Of a DNA stretch of 64,000 nt, positions 11,135 through 23,018 are shown piece after piece. The DNA lies in NCBI GenBank assembly GCA_007922195.1, contig ML681992.1, forward strand, positions 41,565,221 to 41,629,220. The letters run 5' to 3'. The stretch comes from Podocnemis expansa. Taxonomy: Eukaryota; Chordata; Testudines; Podocnemididae. The position numbers and the translations under genes are program-made. The notes under the pieces were generated by a model that made no database searches, was not told where the DNA came from, and worked only from the letters and a program-made list of their open reading frames with translations. Numbering within the stretch: the first letter of the stretch is position 1; each line of letters starts with the position of its first letter.

Positions 11135-11248
11135 ACAGAAGGGTAGCTGTGTTAGTTAGCCTGTCTTCAGCAAATGAAGAATAGTCCTGTGACACCTTAG
11201 AGGCTAACAAAAAACAATTTTGGGAGACATAAGCTTTTCTGGGCTGGC

Positions 11249-11281
11249 ACGCATGCATGCATGCACGCACGCACACACACT
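11249..11281. repeat. Alternating GCAT / GCAC / CA simple repeat
   Basis: ACGCATGCATGCATGCACGC followed by ACGCACACACAC. It sits exactly at the centre of the PLE fold-back, where a hairpin tip would be expected. Alternating purine-pyrimidine sequence of this kind can adopt Z-DNA. Confidence 0.8.
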
Positions 11282-11291
11282 TTGTTAGTTG

Positions 11292-12070
11292 TGTGGGGGA
11301 AAAATCTAACTCTGGCCCTCAAGTTCAGAAAGAGGCACACCAGAGCCTCCCCAGTGAAGCAGACCCGTTCCCAGCTGAGACTCCAATGAGCAGAGAACGA
11401 GGTGTGGTTCAGAGTTTATTATTCAGCTGAATAACAAAAGGAACTGCATCAGAGGGCAGCAAAGAAGTGCTAGCCCCTCTGAGCAGGCCCCCCCAACAAC
11501 TCGAGTGCAAGAGAGAGCCCCGAGGGGCAGCATCACAACACTTTTATCCAGTACAGTATGATAATGCTATGATAATGCTTACATGATTGACAATGTTTTA
11601 GAGACCCTTATATGGTTACATTAACATTATTAAATACATATTAATGATTAAAGAATGCATATAATTATCCCCACCTCTGTTTACTGTTGACATCATTTGC
11701 ATTATCCTGGGCAGCCGCAGTACCTGCGAACTCATTAATTTCTGCCTAGAGATGCTGACCTTACATTCTTGTGAGGCTATGGTGCCAAGAAGGGTGAGCA
11801 GGAGATAGGAGGTAATACTCCCTTTTCAGTTAGAACAAAGACGGACAGTCTAGCTTACATTCCTTGTCCAGATGGTCACGAGAAAAAGCATGAGAAAGGG
11901 GAGATAACACACTAACTATCAACTCTAGGCCCCTTGTTAAAGAAACTTAGATACATGACTTGCCAGAGAAATGACCCCACTACCATAGCAACCCACGGCT
12001 CCAACGAGGCCTACACTTTAGCACCTTTCTCACTGTCCTACAGAAGAGATTACATATAATTTTTCTTACA
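11292..12070 (-). mobile_element. Solo retroviral-type LTR, minus strand
   Basis: A 779-bp unit that on its own strand begins TGTAAGAAAAATTATATG and ends TTTTTCCCCCACA. It is flanked by the 4-bp repeat GTTG (11288-11291 and 12071-12074) and inserted in a PLE tail. A polyadenylation signal AATAAA lies on the minus strand at 11415-11420, next to the palindromic phrase TTATTCAGCTGAATAA. The same R/U5 region occurs on the plus strand at about 56180-56322, so it is a repeat family. No gag, pol or env sequence accompanies it. A 4-bp duplication fits some endogenous retrovirus classes; the class is not proven. Confidence 0.8.
11415..11420 (-). promoter_or_regulatory. LTR polyadenylation signal
   Basis: TTTATT on the plus strand is AATAAA on the LTR strand, about 125 bp before the LTR end. 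The equivalent signal is kept in the related LTR at 56197-56202. Confidence 0.6.
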
Positions 12071-12238
12071 GTTGCTAAGGTGCCACAAGACTCTTCCTCT
12101 TCAAAGTGGTGTTACACTGGAACCTGCCTGTAAGAATATTCATGTTTTATAAAACCTCTCTGTGCATGCCATCAACATGACATTGAAAACTCTGAGCAGC
12201 TAATGAATAAAAGCTCTAGTACAAACACAATGTAATTA

Positions 12239-12700
12239 TACAGTGATCAGAGGAAAATAGAAAATGCTCTGCTGGACCAGCTCTGTGTCCCTTTTTGTCC
12301 AATAACCCAACTCCAGCAGTTGCTAGCACCAAGTGCTTCCAAGAAATGTGTAAAAAATATAAACAAAAAATGAGCAAATCTTTTTCTCACATTAGGACCC
12401 TTTCTGATCTCTCTAACATGCAGAGAGAAGGTTAAGTCTTGAACAATATTTTAATATGCATTCTACATTTGCTAGCATTAGAACTCTAAATGTTTGTTAC
12501 TACATAAATGTCCCTTCCCTTCATTATTCCAGCTAAGTTTTTGTCCTCAATTTTGTGCAGTTGGTTCCATGGTCTAATTAAGCACTGCATGAAAAAGTAT
12601 TTCTTATATCAGTTTTGAATTTACCAAGTGTTAATTTCACTGAATGCCCCCTTTGATTTTGTATTACAAAACTGGGAGAATGAAGCTCCTGATCTACCAT
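12239..12700 (-). repeat. Old L3-type CR1 fragment
   Basis: The plus strand carries GGTTCCATGGTCTAATTAAG, TGAAAAAGTATTTCTTATAT, CAGTTTTGAATTTACC and TTTCACTGAATGCCCCC in order. This is the reverse complement of the conserved C-terminal region of L3-type CR1 ORF2. It is strongly diverged and contains no usable frame. Confidence 0.75.
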
Positions 12701-14603
12701 TATGCAGCTGAAATAAACCTACACCACACAGCAAACATAATTCACTAAAGACAGAGAGAGAAAGATCTTGGTATGGTTTCCACAAACTCATACCTCATAT
12801 AAACATTTTCAGTTACAAAATAGGATAAATCCTCTGAAATGAATGAGTTCAAGTACCTTATAACTCTTTATTTCCAAGGCTGCCCAAGGAGCTTTTCAAG
12901 CCATGGAATAAATCAGGGATTCCTCTACTTTGTGCTCAACTGCATAAATGCCCAAAAAGAGTTGTTATATCATCCAGTGAGGGTATCAAAACCACAACAG
13001 TATTCTGGCTACCACCTTTTTTTTCCAACCATGCCCTCAGCATTCATTTTATACTGAGCGGAGGCACCAGACACTAGCTGTGACAGCCATATGCCAGTCA
13101 AGGATTTTTCTATGCCAAAGAATACCCAAAGAGCTGGGTAAGTTGGCAAAGATAACAACACATCATGGGCAAGAATTTAGTCCTGTATATGCTAAACAGG
13201 TATTGTACTCAATTTTCTTCCCCTTCTTTGAACTAAATATTTCTTCAACAACATGGGCATTTTACTATATGAAGTGCATTTTAACTATGTTGCCCAAGAT
13301 GTGTACACATGATCAAACTCCAAAAGATTTTTCCCTTCTCTCTTCCAGTGATGTACTTTTTCAGGAAGTGATAGCCGTTGGCTCAGCTTGGTTTTGAGCA
13401 AATATTCAAGCCATCAACAGATGGTAGCTCAAGTGTATGCTTTTGACAGATAAAATCAGTTGAGCAGCTTAATTTAATTGAAAAAATATTTATGCATTCC
13501 AAAGGGTATCCACCCCCGCTCCCAGTAATGGATATTTTATATATATAGAATAATAATTGTATTGGTTCTTAGATAAAGAAAAAAAATCTACCATTTAGCA
13601 ATCACACAATACAGGATTTTAAGAAGAGAAGCACTGTTGTGAATGAAATTCAAATTTACTGTAGTCAGAAAATGCTGCCAATACATGAGGACCCCCTCCC
13701 CATTAGTAAAACAGTTTAAAAATTCTGAGAAAAGACAACAGTACTGAAACACCAAAGACCCTTTTTTCCCCCAGAGAAGTCACCTTTTCTCAAAGTAGCT
13801 ACAAACTTTTAAATTATTGAACATAATGTGCCTAAGTATAATGAGTCCCACTTCCAGTGAGATTTATTACCAATTTCATTCAATCATGCCCTGCCACTTA
13901 ATGTTATGCCAGGAATCAATTTTTCCATTGGTAATAAAGCTGCATACATAAAGCAGTAGGGCTTGCTGAATGAAGAATGAAGGAAACCCCTGAATGACTG
14001 GGATCATGTATTTCATGATTAACCAGCTGCAGAATCCACCTTTTGCTGTTCAACACTACTTCGGAATCTAACTTCCATTTAGAATAGTTTATTTTTAACT
14101 CCACCTGGATGTAAAAGGAAACACAAAAATGGTGCGAATGCAAAACAAAGCATTAAACTGCTGAATCAGACTGCTGAAACACTAACTCTGCAAGTTGTCA
14201 ACTGCTTCCTTCATCTGAATGGGTCATTAACTCCAAATCCTAAAGACAAAAATGTAAATGCCAGTGTGACCCTCAGAGTACCTCAATGTCTGCACAATAA
14301 GGGGATTTACCGACATGTCACACACAAACTCCTTTAGCTTGGTCAGCTCAATACACCACACATGCTGTTGTAATGCCTTGAGATATATCATTTGAAAAAC
14401 TAACAACATGGTGATCATTAATATCTCTGTGAAATTTATGTAATGATGCTGTGTGGGAAATTATGAATGACCTCTGATGCTATGTTTTCAACTCTAAACA
14501 GACCAAGATTTTTTCCATACAAAGGATGCTGGTATATCCTCTGCCTCTTTGGCAGCAGCAAACTTTACAACTTCTGTGAACAGTCATCTGGAGGGACTGA
14601 ACA
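12701..14603. other. Unique AT-rich DNA, no gene recognised
   Basis: Several short open frames exist (for example 13080-13397 on plus) but none shows a known domain, and the sequence around them looks like ordinary intergenic DNA. Confidence 0.4.
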
Positions 14604-14611
14604 CTTACAGG

Positions 14612-14767
14612 CAATGTTCCCTCTATTTTTATGTAGGCTGTGAGAGCAAAAAGTTTGTGTGTGCACACTAATATTGGCACTGTTGAATTGTTTTGGGCAC
14701 ACTTTATTTTGTTGTGTGCATGGGTTTCATGACCTCTGTGCACGTGCACAGCTTAGAGGGAACGTTG
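14612..14767. mobile_element. hAT-type MITE with 8-bp target duplication (copy 1)
   Basis: 156 bp with inverted ends CAATGTTCCCTCT and AGAGGGAACGTTG. The flanking octamers CTTACAGG (14604-14611) and CTTATAGG (14768-14775) match at 7 of 8 positions, the size expected of hAT insertions. A second copy lies at 62740-62931. The right half is rich in CA/TG steps and includes GTGCACGTGCACAGCTTAGA. Confidence 0.9.
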
Positions 14768-14775
14768 CTTATAGG

Positions 14776-17700
14776 GGAAATGGTATTTTTTGCGGTGGGG
14801 GTGGGGGGAGACACAGAACTGGAAGGACTGTTGGCGTCACCTTGATAGTAATAGCCAGGCTATCGGGGACCAGGGAGAAACCGTTATGCTGTGAGCAGAC
14901 TGCTTGTGTCAGGGCTCTGAGTAAAAGCTGCACAGAACAGGAGCACCCAGAATTACTAGCCAGAAGGTGATTGTGACATGCTGCACCCCCTGTACATCTT
15001 CACTGGGTGGTCTGTGATTCACTCATGTTCATCCTAACACTGTGACTGCGTATGGTCTGGTGCAAAGTACATCAGGTAAGGTGTTCTTGGAAAGCTCAGG
15101 ACATACCAAACATTACTGTTATGGGAGTATGTCTTCTGCAGTGTCATACAGACAAACCTGATACATATGTCACATCCCTAATAATGTGTCTCACACAACT
15201 TGAACGTAAGCAGAAGCAGACAAACAGAACTGTGTTTCCACACCCAGTGGAGGCATGCATGCATACAAGAACAATAGACTGGTTTAAGCACCCTAGGTCA
15301 AGAGGGAAAGACCATGCCCATCAACCAATATGGACAATCACCAGATGCCAGGAGGTGTTGAGGAACCTGGTTAAAAGCAAGAGGAACCCTCTTCAGGGCT
15401 CCTCCCTGGAATCCATTTTCTATGAAACACCAAGGGCTGAGAAGCTATCCACAGGAATGGGGGAAAGGGCTGCAAAACACATCACAGCAAATTTGTGAGG
15501 CAAGCTGAAAATAAATTGACAGTAATCTTAGCTTAAAAACACATTTTCTTTTCTTTGATTGTGATTAATTCCCTGACTTAATAGCCTTTTATTACTTTGA
15601 TTTGGAATCACTTAAAATATCACTTCAGTCAATAAACTTGCTCATTTTATCTGAAGCAGTGCATGTGGGATGAGTTCATGTGCAGAGTGACAGAGCTGGT
15701 GCATATCAATTTCTCTGATAAATTGGTGGACAAATGTAAATGAGTTTGCAGGGTTCAGCAGGCAGCACTGAACCCTGCAAGACAGTAGTTCTCAGAGTTC
15801 CTCCTGAGACAGGGGTGTTTGCAAGTGTTTTGTCCCAAGAGTGACCAGCAAGAAGGTTTTTCCACTGGCTATGGGACCTATTACACACAGGAGGCTGGGT
15901 GTAACCTGACCCAGGAGTGGGGGTTCACTCAGTAGAGTGGGCAAGTCAGGGCCCAGAAGAGGAGAATTGGGATGGTATAGCTAAACACCAGCCCAGATTG
16001 CAGGAGGGGAATGCTGCAATAATACATCTTAATGGTCTGAGTAAACCTAAAGCATCAAAGTGAACATGATTAATGATTTTCACTATTAATCATTCTAATG
16101 GAAATCCAGGTAATGTGTTTATTCTGTAAACCCAAAATATACTCCATGCCTTCCTAGGGGCAAAAATGCAGAACTGTCATAAACCCAGATGTTAAAAACT
16201 CCAGACTCTACCCTGGCAACTTTTACACTACAGTTAACATGCTGTGAGGACAAACATCTACAAGTGCACTGAAGACTGAATGTTTGGGAACAACTCATGA
16301 CAAAATGAATACAGTACAAAAATGAATAGCACAAAGCTGATTGTACGTTTGTATAGTTAACTCAAAAACTCCTCCAGTTTTTCATGTAAATTAAGCAGCC
16401 GCATAATCTTTACAGTATGGCACTGAAAAGCCACAGAAAAAAATGAGGTGATCTCACTAAGGAATTCAAATGCATCATGCCACAGAACACACGCCATCAC
16501 GGGCCACAGGGATTTTACTCCTTGAATCACAGAAGATGAAGATAAGAAAGGTGAATCAATAGTCACAGTGCTGAATTTGCAAATAGTCTGTAACCTCTAA
16601 CACATTTGGACAAACGACAAACTATTATGAATAATGAAAAATAATTGGCAAAACTGTGCTCACAACCATTGTGATAGAACACACTAAAGTAAAATGCATC
16701 CATATGGATCATTCAGTTGTATTCAAGGTGATGCATGACATGGAACCAAGTCTGAGCTGTGCTTCAAAATGAGTTTCAAACATCATTTTTTCAGTAATGT
16801 GGATGGTTCCTAAAAAGTACAACAAATACCTCCGCCACTTCTCAGACTCTTCCCTATAGAGCACTCACAGGAACTACTATACTAAACTTAGTTTCATCTA
16901 GTTTGAGACCATGTGGTTTGCTTTGGAACAAAGCAGAAACTGATGAAAGATGTGCAATTGACCTACTTCAGCATGCAGTGAATAGTACTAATTTTTCAAC
17001 ACAGAGCAGCTGACAAAATCATATCCACTGGAAGGTTTAATCTTTAAATATCACATCTTCTGACAAGATTTCTTAATAGCTGTGGAGAACTATAGAAATT
17101 GATCCAAACTGGGGAGGGGAAGAAAAAAAAAGTGAGTTGGCTGTTTCTATTAACCTCTGAAGCAGAGTAGCAAAAGAATGATAATGTCCAGGTGTTCATA
17201 TAGGATTAGCTGATCTTTTCTAGCACTAATTTCCCCTGAAACTTAAAAAGCCAGATGAGTTCTAAGCTTATAGGACCTCAATGTAGAAAACTGACATACC
17301 ATCCTCCCACATCCCAATCATGAAGTGCATGTAACCTTTTTACTGCTGTATAATCCACTGATATAGCATGCAAGAATAAAATTGTCTAGAGCAACAGAAA
17401 TTGTGTTTCTTCTGATCCTGAAGTGCACAACTGTGTATGTGCTAGCAAAAGGCTATTTTTAATAACATGAATCACTGGCACATTTTGGCATAGTATTTCA
17501 GACTGAGAAACTAATTATTTTACCACAAATTCAGAATTCTGTGATTAAATTAAGTGTCTGGAAACTGCTCAACAGATGGTTTGGTTCTAACCTCTCACAG
17601 AAAGTGATAATGAGTTTGAGCTCACTTTTATCAAGCAAAGTGTTAGCTTGCAAACCGACTTTGCTAATATAAGTGTTATACCACAGATAATTTGTGTAGG

Positions 17701-18354
17701 TGTCAGTGCTTTAAAATAACAATAATGTGTAATGTGAAAAGTGTTATGGTACAGTAGCTGGGTGTATGAGAAAATAAGGTCTGTATTGCTGTCACTCTGT
17801 AAATTACACTTGATTCCCACTTGAGATTTTCCTATGGGCTTAAAGTGACAATTCGTCAATTTTATCTTTTATGAATTATTTTTATTTCTGTTCTACAAAT
17901 TGTTGTAAAAGAACCACTCATTTACTGGACTATTATTTGCAAGTTCTAAATGTTTTTCTATGAATTTGTATTTTCTGGACTACTGAGGCCTGATTTTCAG
18001 ACAAAAATTAAATTTGATCTTTTTACTTCCATTTGCACACAAGCTCTGAGGTCCCCACTATTTAATACACATGCTAAAGTAGGGATTTTGCATGTGCACA
18101 TGACTAGACAGACACTTGGACAGACATTCAGGTAAGAAAATTTCTTGCATGTGGATGCCTTTGTAGTATGAACACAAAGTAGACCTGAAGATGTGCACAT
18201 TCACAAACACACCCACTGGAAATCAAGCAGCACAGTGTGCATTTAAAACTCAGATATGGCTGAAAAATAAAGATTTGCTTTGCCCCATGTTCCGATTATA
18301 TATCACTTTTTCTTGTGTGTTCTCACTCTGCCTTTGGGATGCTGGTTGTTTTCA
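14776..18354. other. Unique DNA, no gene recognised
   Basis: The longest open frame (15052-15498, 148 codons, plus) has no motif I can name and no splice context, so it is not annotated as a gene. No repeat family is recognised elsewhere in the stretch. Confidence 0.4.
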
Positions 18355-18358
18355 TCAG

Positions 18359-18478
18359 AAGGATTGCCAGTTTTGGTTGGATGCATTCCCAGTGGTTTCA
18401 TCATATGACACACTTTAATTAAAGATTAATTTTAATTCTTGGGGACTCCAGGGCAATCCTCAATACTTGGCAACCCTG
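18359..18478. mobile_element. hAT-type MITE (GGTTGCCAA family)
   Basis: The left end GGATTGCCAGTTTTGGTTGG and right end CTTGGCAACCCTGCC are inverted repeats. The interior TTTAATTAAAGATTAATTTT, followed by TTCTTGGGGACTCCAGG, matches a MITE common in turtles and crocodilians. A related, decayed left end lies at 26433. The target duplication was not clear. Confidence 0.7.
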
Positions 18479-18479
18479 C

Positions 18480-20443
18480 CTGGAAGGTCAAATGATGCTA
18501 TTATTAGATGCTGCTGAAATCTTTTCAAAAAGCTAAGAATGATGAACTCCATGACAATATACTAAAATTCCTATAAACAAGTCCCACACCCATCTGCAAA
18601 CAATTTCTCAGCTGAAAGCTTCGTGTCTGTCCAACTATATTAATCAGCAGTAATGAGGCATTTCGCTCTCTCCTTAGCTGTTTTCTTTCTATCTATCTTC
18701 TTGGTTAGCTTATAGAAAGATTCAAACTTGGATCTATCTTCTGAGAAAAATAACCAAATCCATTGCACAGTATTTCTCAATAAATTATGATCCTCCCTCC
18801 CCTCGCTGGTCATGACTCAGTCTAATAAATTAATAGATTGGGTACAATGCTATTACACCACCGCTCACTGCTTCAAAAAGTGAAGGCGGCTTGTGGAGTC
18901 AAAAAGTATGTTCTTTGAATGGAGTCCATATAGAATCCATTCTTCACTTGGAGAAAAAACAAACAAACAAACAATCTCTTTGCCCTTTGTGTGCTTACCC
19001 TTCACCTCCTTAGCCCACTGTCCTTATTTTCCTCTCAAAGGTCAAGGAAAAGTCTCTGGGTACATCTGAAATCATTTGGTATTTTTCCCCACCTTTTCCC
19101 TTTTTAGTAAGTTTGCCCACAGCCACACCCTCCACCACATTACTACTCAAATTCATAGATTCCTACCTCCATTTCTACAATTTATTGCATTATTTATGAT
19201 ATTCTCCAAATTTCAGAGAATGACAAAATTTTGAAGGATATGAGGAAAAGCAAAGGAAATATATCACACACGTAAAGAATAAATATTTTAAAGGTATAGT
19301 TGAAAAGACTTCTTAAAAGTTCATACAATTATCAAAACCCAAATGCAGTCAAGGTTATTATTGTTTCTCCAGCGTAACAGATTTTTTACAGGAGGTCACA
19401 CTCATGATGTTGTTATAAAACAATTCTAGAATATCATTCACCTATCTCGCTTTTATTACCACTGTTCTGAATTAGACCATTCTCTGTTTCTATCTCCTTA
19501 TGTTAATTCCAGGGGTTCCCACCTCTTCAGGTGCCATCTCCCTTTACTCCTGTCTTCAAACCCCCACTTCCCACCAGCTGGGGCTGAGAGCAGAGCTATG
19601 TCCAGGGCTGAAGCTAGCAGCAGGTCTGCGGCAGCTGTGGGCCCAGATAGGAATAGCAGCCATGAGCTTGGGCTGAGGCGAGATTGTGATGACCAAGACT
19701 GGGAGCGGGGCCACACTGGCTGGAGACCAAACCCCATAGCTCAGGATCTCTATGTTCATGACCATGTTTGGGACAAACCAATTAAGGAAGATTTTAGTAA
19801 AACAGGTTTCTAGATATTCTTTTAGACCCCTGATTTAAATCATTCTTTTAGGAAGGCTGGTTGTCCTGAATCATATTTAGGAAAAGGGGTCCATGCTGCA
19901 TAAAATGTTTAAATCCATTTGAAATAGAATACATTTTTTTCCTTCTTACTAGAATGCTGTGAACTAGTATTAAAAGAGGGCAGCAAAGGAGTTCTGAGAA
20001 ACCAAATACATTGCATACTTTCTAGCTAGGAGCAGAAATCATCATAGCTTTTCCTACCTTTACCTCAGCTCTCCAACTCTTGAGATAAAATAAAACTTCC
20101 TACAAATAAAATTCTTTGCTGGGTTTGCCAAAAATAATCCAACCAGTTCTGTAATTTTTACCAAATATCCTTTCACTGCCTGACAAAATCAAAGTGCATG
20201 ATATAGATTCCGTCCTCTATTACAATTTCTCAAGCCACTCTCCACTGAAACAATTTTATGAACTCTTGTAGTGTGCTCTACAGTAAAAATCTGCATTTTA
20301 TATTTTATTTGTTATTAGATTGTAGACCACGCCAATGTAATCTGCAGTTAAATATTTCTAACTAATCATTTAGTTCCGATTAAAACTCTAATGGTCTCTC
20401 ACTTTGGGAAGTAAAGGTACATAATATTGGGTCTGTTCAAAGA
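18480..20443. other. Unique DNA, no gene recognised
   Basis: Contains a short (CAAA)n run near 18958-18975. At 19510-19832 there are ends CAGGGGTT and GACCCCTG that could be a small hAT element, but without a matching target duplication. No exon is seen. Confidence 0.4.
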
Positions 20444-20541
20444 ACATACATGTCTATGGGAGACACAAGGTGGATGAGGTAATTGAGTCAACTTCTGTTG
20501 GTGAGAGACAAGCTTTGGAACCACATAAAGCACTTCTGCAG
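20444..20541 (-). repeat. Tail of a second Penelope-like family
   Basis: The plus strand reads GACACAAGGTGGATGAGGTA, CAACTTCTGTTGGTGAGAGA, CAAGCTTTGGAACCACATAA and AGCACTTCTGCAG. This is the reverse complement of a well-known reptile repeat tail that differs from the CCACACAACTGCTTG tail found elsewhere in the window. Only about 100 bp remain. Confidence 0.7.
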
Positions 20542-20544
20542 TTC

Positions 20545-23018
20545 TTGGAAATTGTATTTTGAAGTTACATTCTGAATAAAGGTGGAACAAATTCTTTAAC
20601 ATAAGTAGTTAAAACATATTTCCAGGTATCACTCAAGGTGAAGTCACCTGTTAACACACTTCCAGTCACAGGGAAGAAAGGAGAGAAGAAAAAGTTGAGG
20701 TGCATATGTCTATGGGCAAGGTTGTTAAGTGGGTAACAGATTGTTGTATTAAATCATAAATCCAGTACCTCTATTCAGCTAATGATTTTTAGTGTCTACA
20801 ACAGATAGGAAGTTAAAGGAAATTAAGTTCCAAGACATGCATTTTGAAAGTTTTGCACAGGATTCCTCACTCCTCTTTTCTCTGGATATTCCTGTCTGTT
20901 TACTGATTGTATCCCCCAGCCTCAGTCTGTTCCTATTCATTCCTGACCCTGATCTGCCAACTTCATTCCCCATTTTCTATTCTTATTTCCATCCTGCCTT
21001 CCCTCCTCAATTGTTGTTCTCCTCTTTTGCCCTTAGCCCTCCTACCATTCCTTTCCTTTCTCAGCCTTATGGAGAAAACATCTATAGTCACACTGATCAC
21101 TGTTTTTAGTATTTACATTACTTTGCTCTTTCCTTAGTTTTGTTCTTATGTTAAATTATATTTTGGACAGGAACTGTTCCTTTAAGGGTCTGACCATACA
21201 ACACTGAAGTGAATATGAGGAAGCTCTTTAATTTATTAGGAGTTAGGACACACACACACTCGTGTTTCAGCAGAACCTACAAAACTGGGGGTGGTACTGT
21301 AATAAAAAAGTGAGTAAATAATTTACAATAATCTGAAGTTATTTATAGATACTGCAGTGGTTGATACATATGTTTCTTTGTATGCTAAAATTTGTGACGT
21401 GAAAACTAATAGATTGGAAAATCATAGTAATTGGATTTGATTCTATGCTAACTGCATATTTATGTATAAAATTGACTCTCCCCAGGAAGGGAATAGAAAA
21501 ATAATATTTTACTTTGTTGGATTAGACTGAGTGCTGAGTGTTTTTCATTCTAAAAAATAGATGGTTTTAGAAGCTCAACAAATAAGACCTCAGATTTGCC
21601 AGACTGTCTGATGCAATATCTGCCTTTGCTACTCAATTAGTGGAATTGCTTCTGGCTTTGATAACATTAATTTTAAAGCAAGGCAACTGATCAAACTTTC
21701 AGTAGTAACATTCACTTGGGCAAAGAGTGTGGGTGTGGACTGACAATAAAAACATTAAAATGACATCTGCATACATCGACAAGAGACAATTTCTCTCGTT
21801 AACCTTCTCACCAAAAATCAAGAGGGATTGTATCTGCTACAATTATAAAACAGCTGGAACAAATGTTAAGAAATAATAGGGAAGTTTGCCTTCAAGGCAA
21901 AGATGCATCATTGGATAAAACACAGTAGGGGATTATTCATTTTCTTTCCAAGGATGATGGGGGTTTTGTAGGATATTTGAGGGAAATCTTATGAAAAGCA
22001 CACACAACAGCAAACCAAGAAAACAAGCCAGCTGTATCAATCAAATCCAAATGCAATACTAACGTGACCACACTATCAAATGTCAGCTTTTATCACCCCT
22101 TCTTTTTCACAAAGCCTGGTTAAAAGCTTTTCCAGATACCCTGATGGTCAACAGGCTGGTTATTTCTCTCCCAAAGTACTAAAATCCTAAATGTAATGGC
22201 CCAGCTGAACAGCATCTTAACAAGAGCTCCTGCTCATTTATACAGAAAAGGCTCCAGCTTGAGAGCCTCCATTAAATACAATTGTAACAGTTTGGCACTG
22301 TACAGTGAGTCCATCAAAAAGGCCCAGCCCAAATCATTAAGGACTTAAAACCATCATTCTAAATTCCAGCAACAAACCCATAATTAGTCAATACGGACTC
22401 TGGAAAACTGGTGTCATATGCTCTCAGCAAGACAGATTGCTTAATAAACAAAATATCTTACTGGTTGACTGGGGTCACTCTAAACTGAATTTCATTTACA
22501 ATGCAAGAGGTAAGGATGCCAAAGCCCAGAGAAAATGAGATGGGACAGGAGTTTCTACCAGATGCTGCCGACTCTGCCTAAAGAATCCTGGATACCATTT
22601 GACCCTCCTCCTTCCCAGTGTTTAAAGACAGAGCTGATTAAACTCATTTGAGAATCATTGTCTGATCTTTATTACTACAGCTGACATCACTGATGAGCAG
22701 CTCTAGGAGCTGAGCCTTATTCTAGGCATGGCAACAATACTGTAGCAAAAGCCATGGCACTAGTAGTAAGATCCCCATTATCTGCTGAAATCATGACTAA
22801 AAGCTAGGTTAAGTGGAGGAACCCCAGAACATGGCCTCAAAGATAGCAGTGAGATGTAGCCAAAAACGGCAGCAGCTGTGAGGCAGTTGCAGCACTATGC
22901 AGGAGCAAGAGGTATTTGTTTGATGCCTCCACCCCAGAGACGGGAAGTGAACCTACATAACACATCTAAACTCTGGGTCTTCACTAACTGCTGACTGCAG
23001 CTGTGCGCGGGGTGCAGT
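20545..23018. other. Unique DNA, no gene recognised
   Basis: Includes a pyrimidine-rich stretch at about 20940-21070 that creates open frames on the plus strand with biased composition (leucine, serine, proline). These are not convincing as proteins. Confidence 0.4.

Larger units (their letters stand above)
11135..12110. mobile_element. Fold-back pair of PLE tails split by an LTR
   Basis: On the left (11135-11248) a PLE tail lies on the minus strand: GGGTAGCTGTGTTAG, then TAGTCCTGTGACACCTTAG, then ACATAAGCTTTTCTGGG. After a CA/GC dinucleotide loop, a PLE tail resumes on the plus strand: TTTGTTAGTTG (11281-11291) continuing after the LTR as CTAAGGTGCCACAAGACTC (12075-12093). With the LTR removed, the two tails form an outward-facing inverted pair, the same architecture as at 1.6-4.4 kb, 31.1 kb and 53.1 kb. 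Confidence 0.75.

Noticed and set aside
15052..15498. 148-codon open frame on the plus strand
   Set aside because: No motif recognised, no splice signals and no similarity to the transposon proteins in the window.
19510..19832. Possible hAT MITE with CAGGGGTT and GACCCCTG ends
   Set aside because: The flanking octamers (GTTAATTC and ATTTAAAT) do not match and the inverted ends are only about 7 bp.
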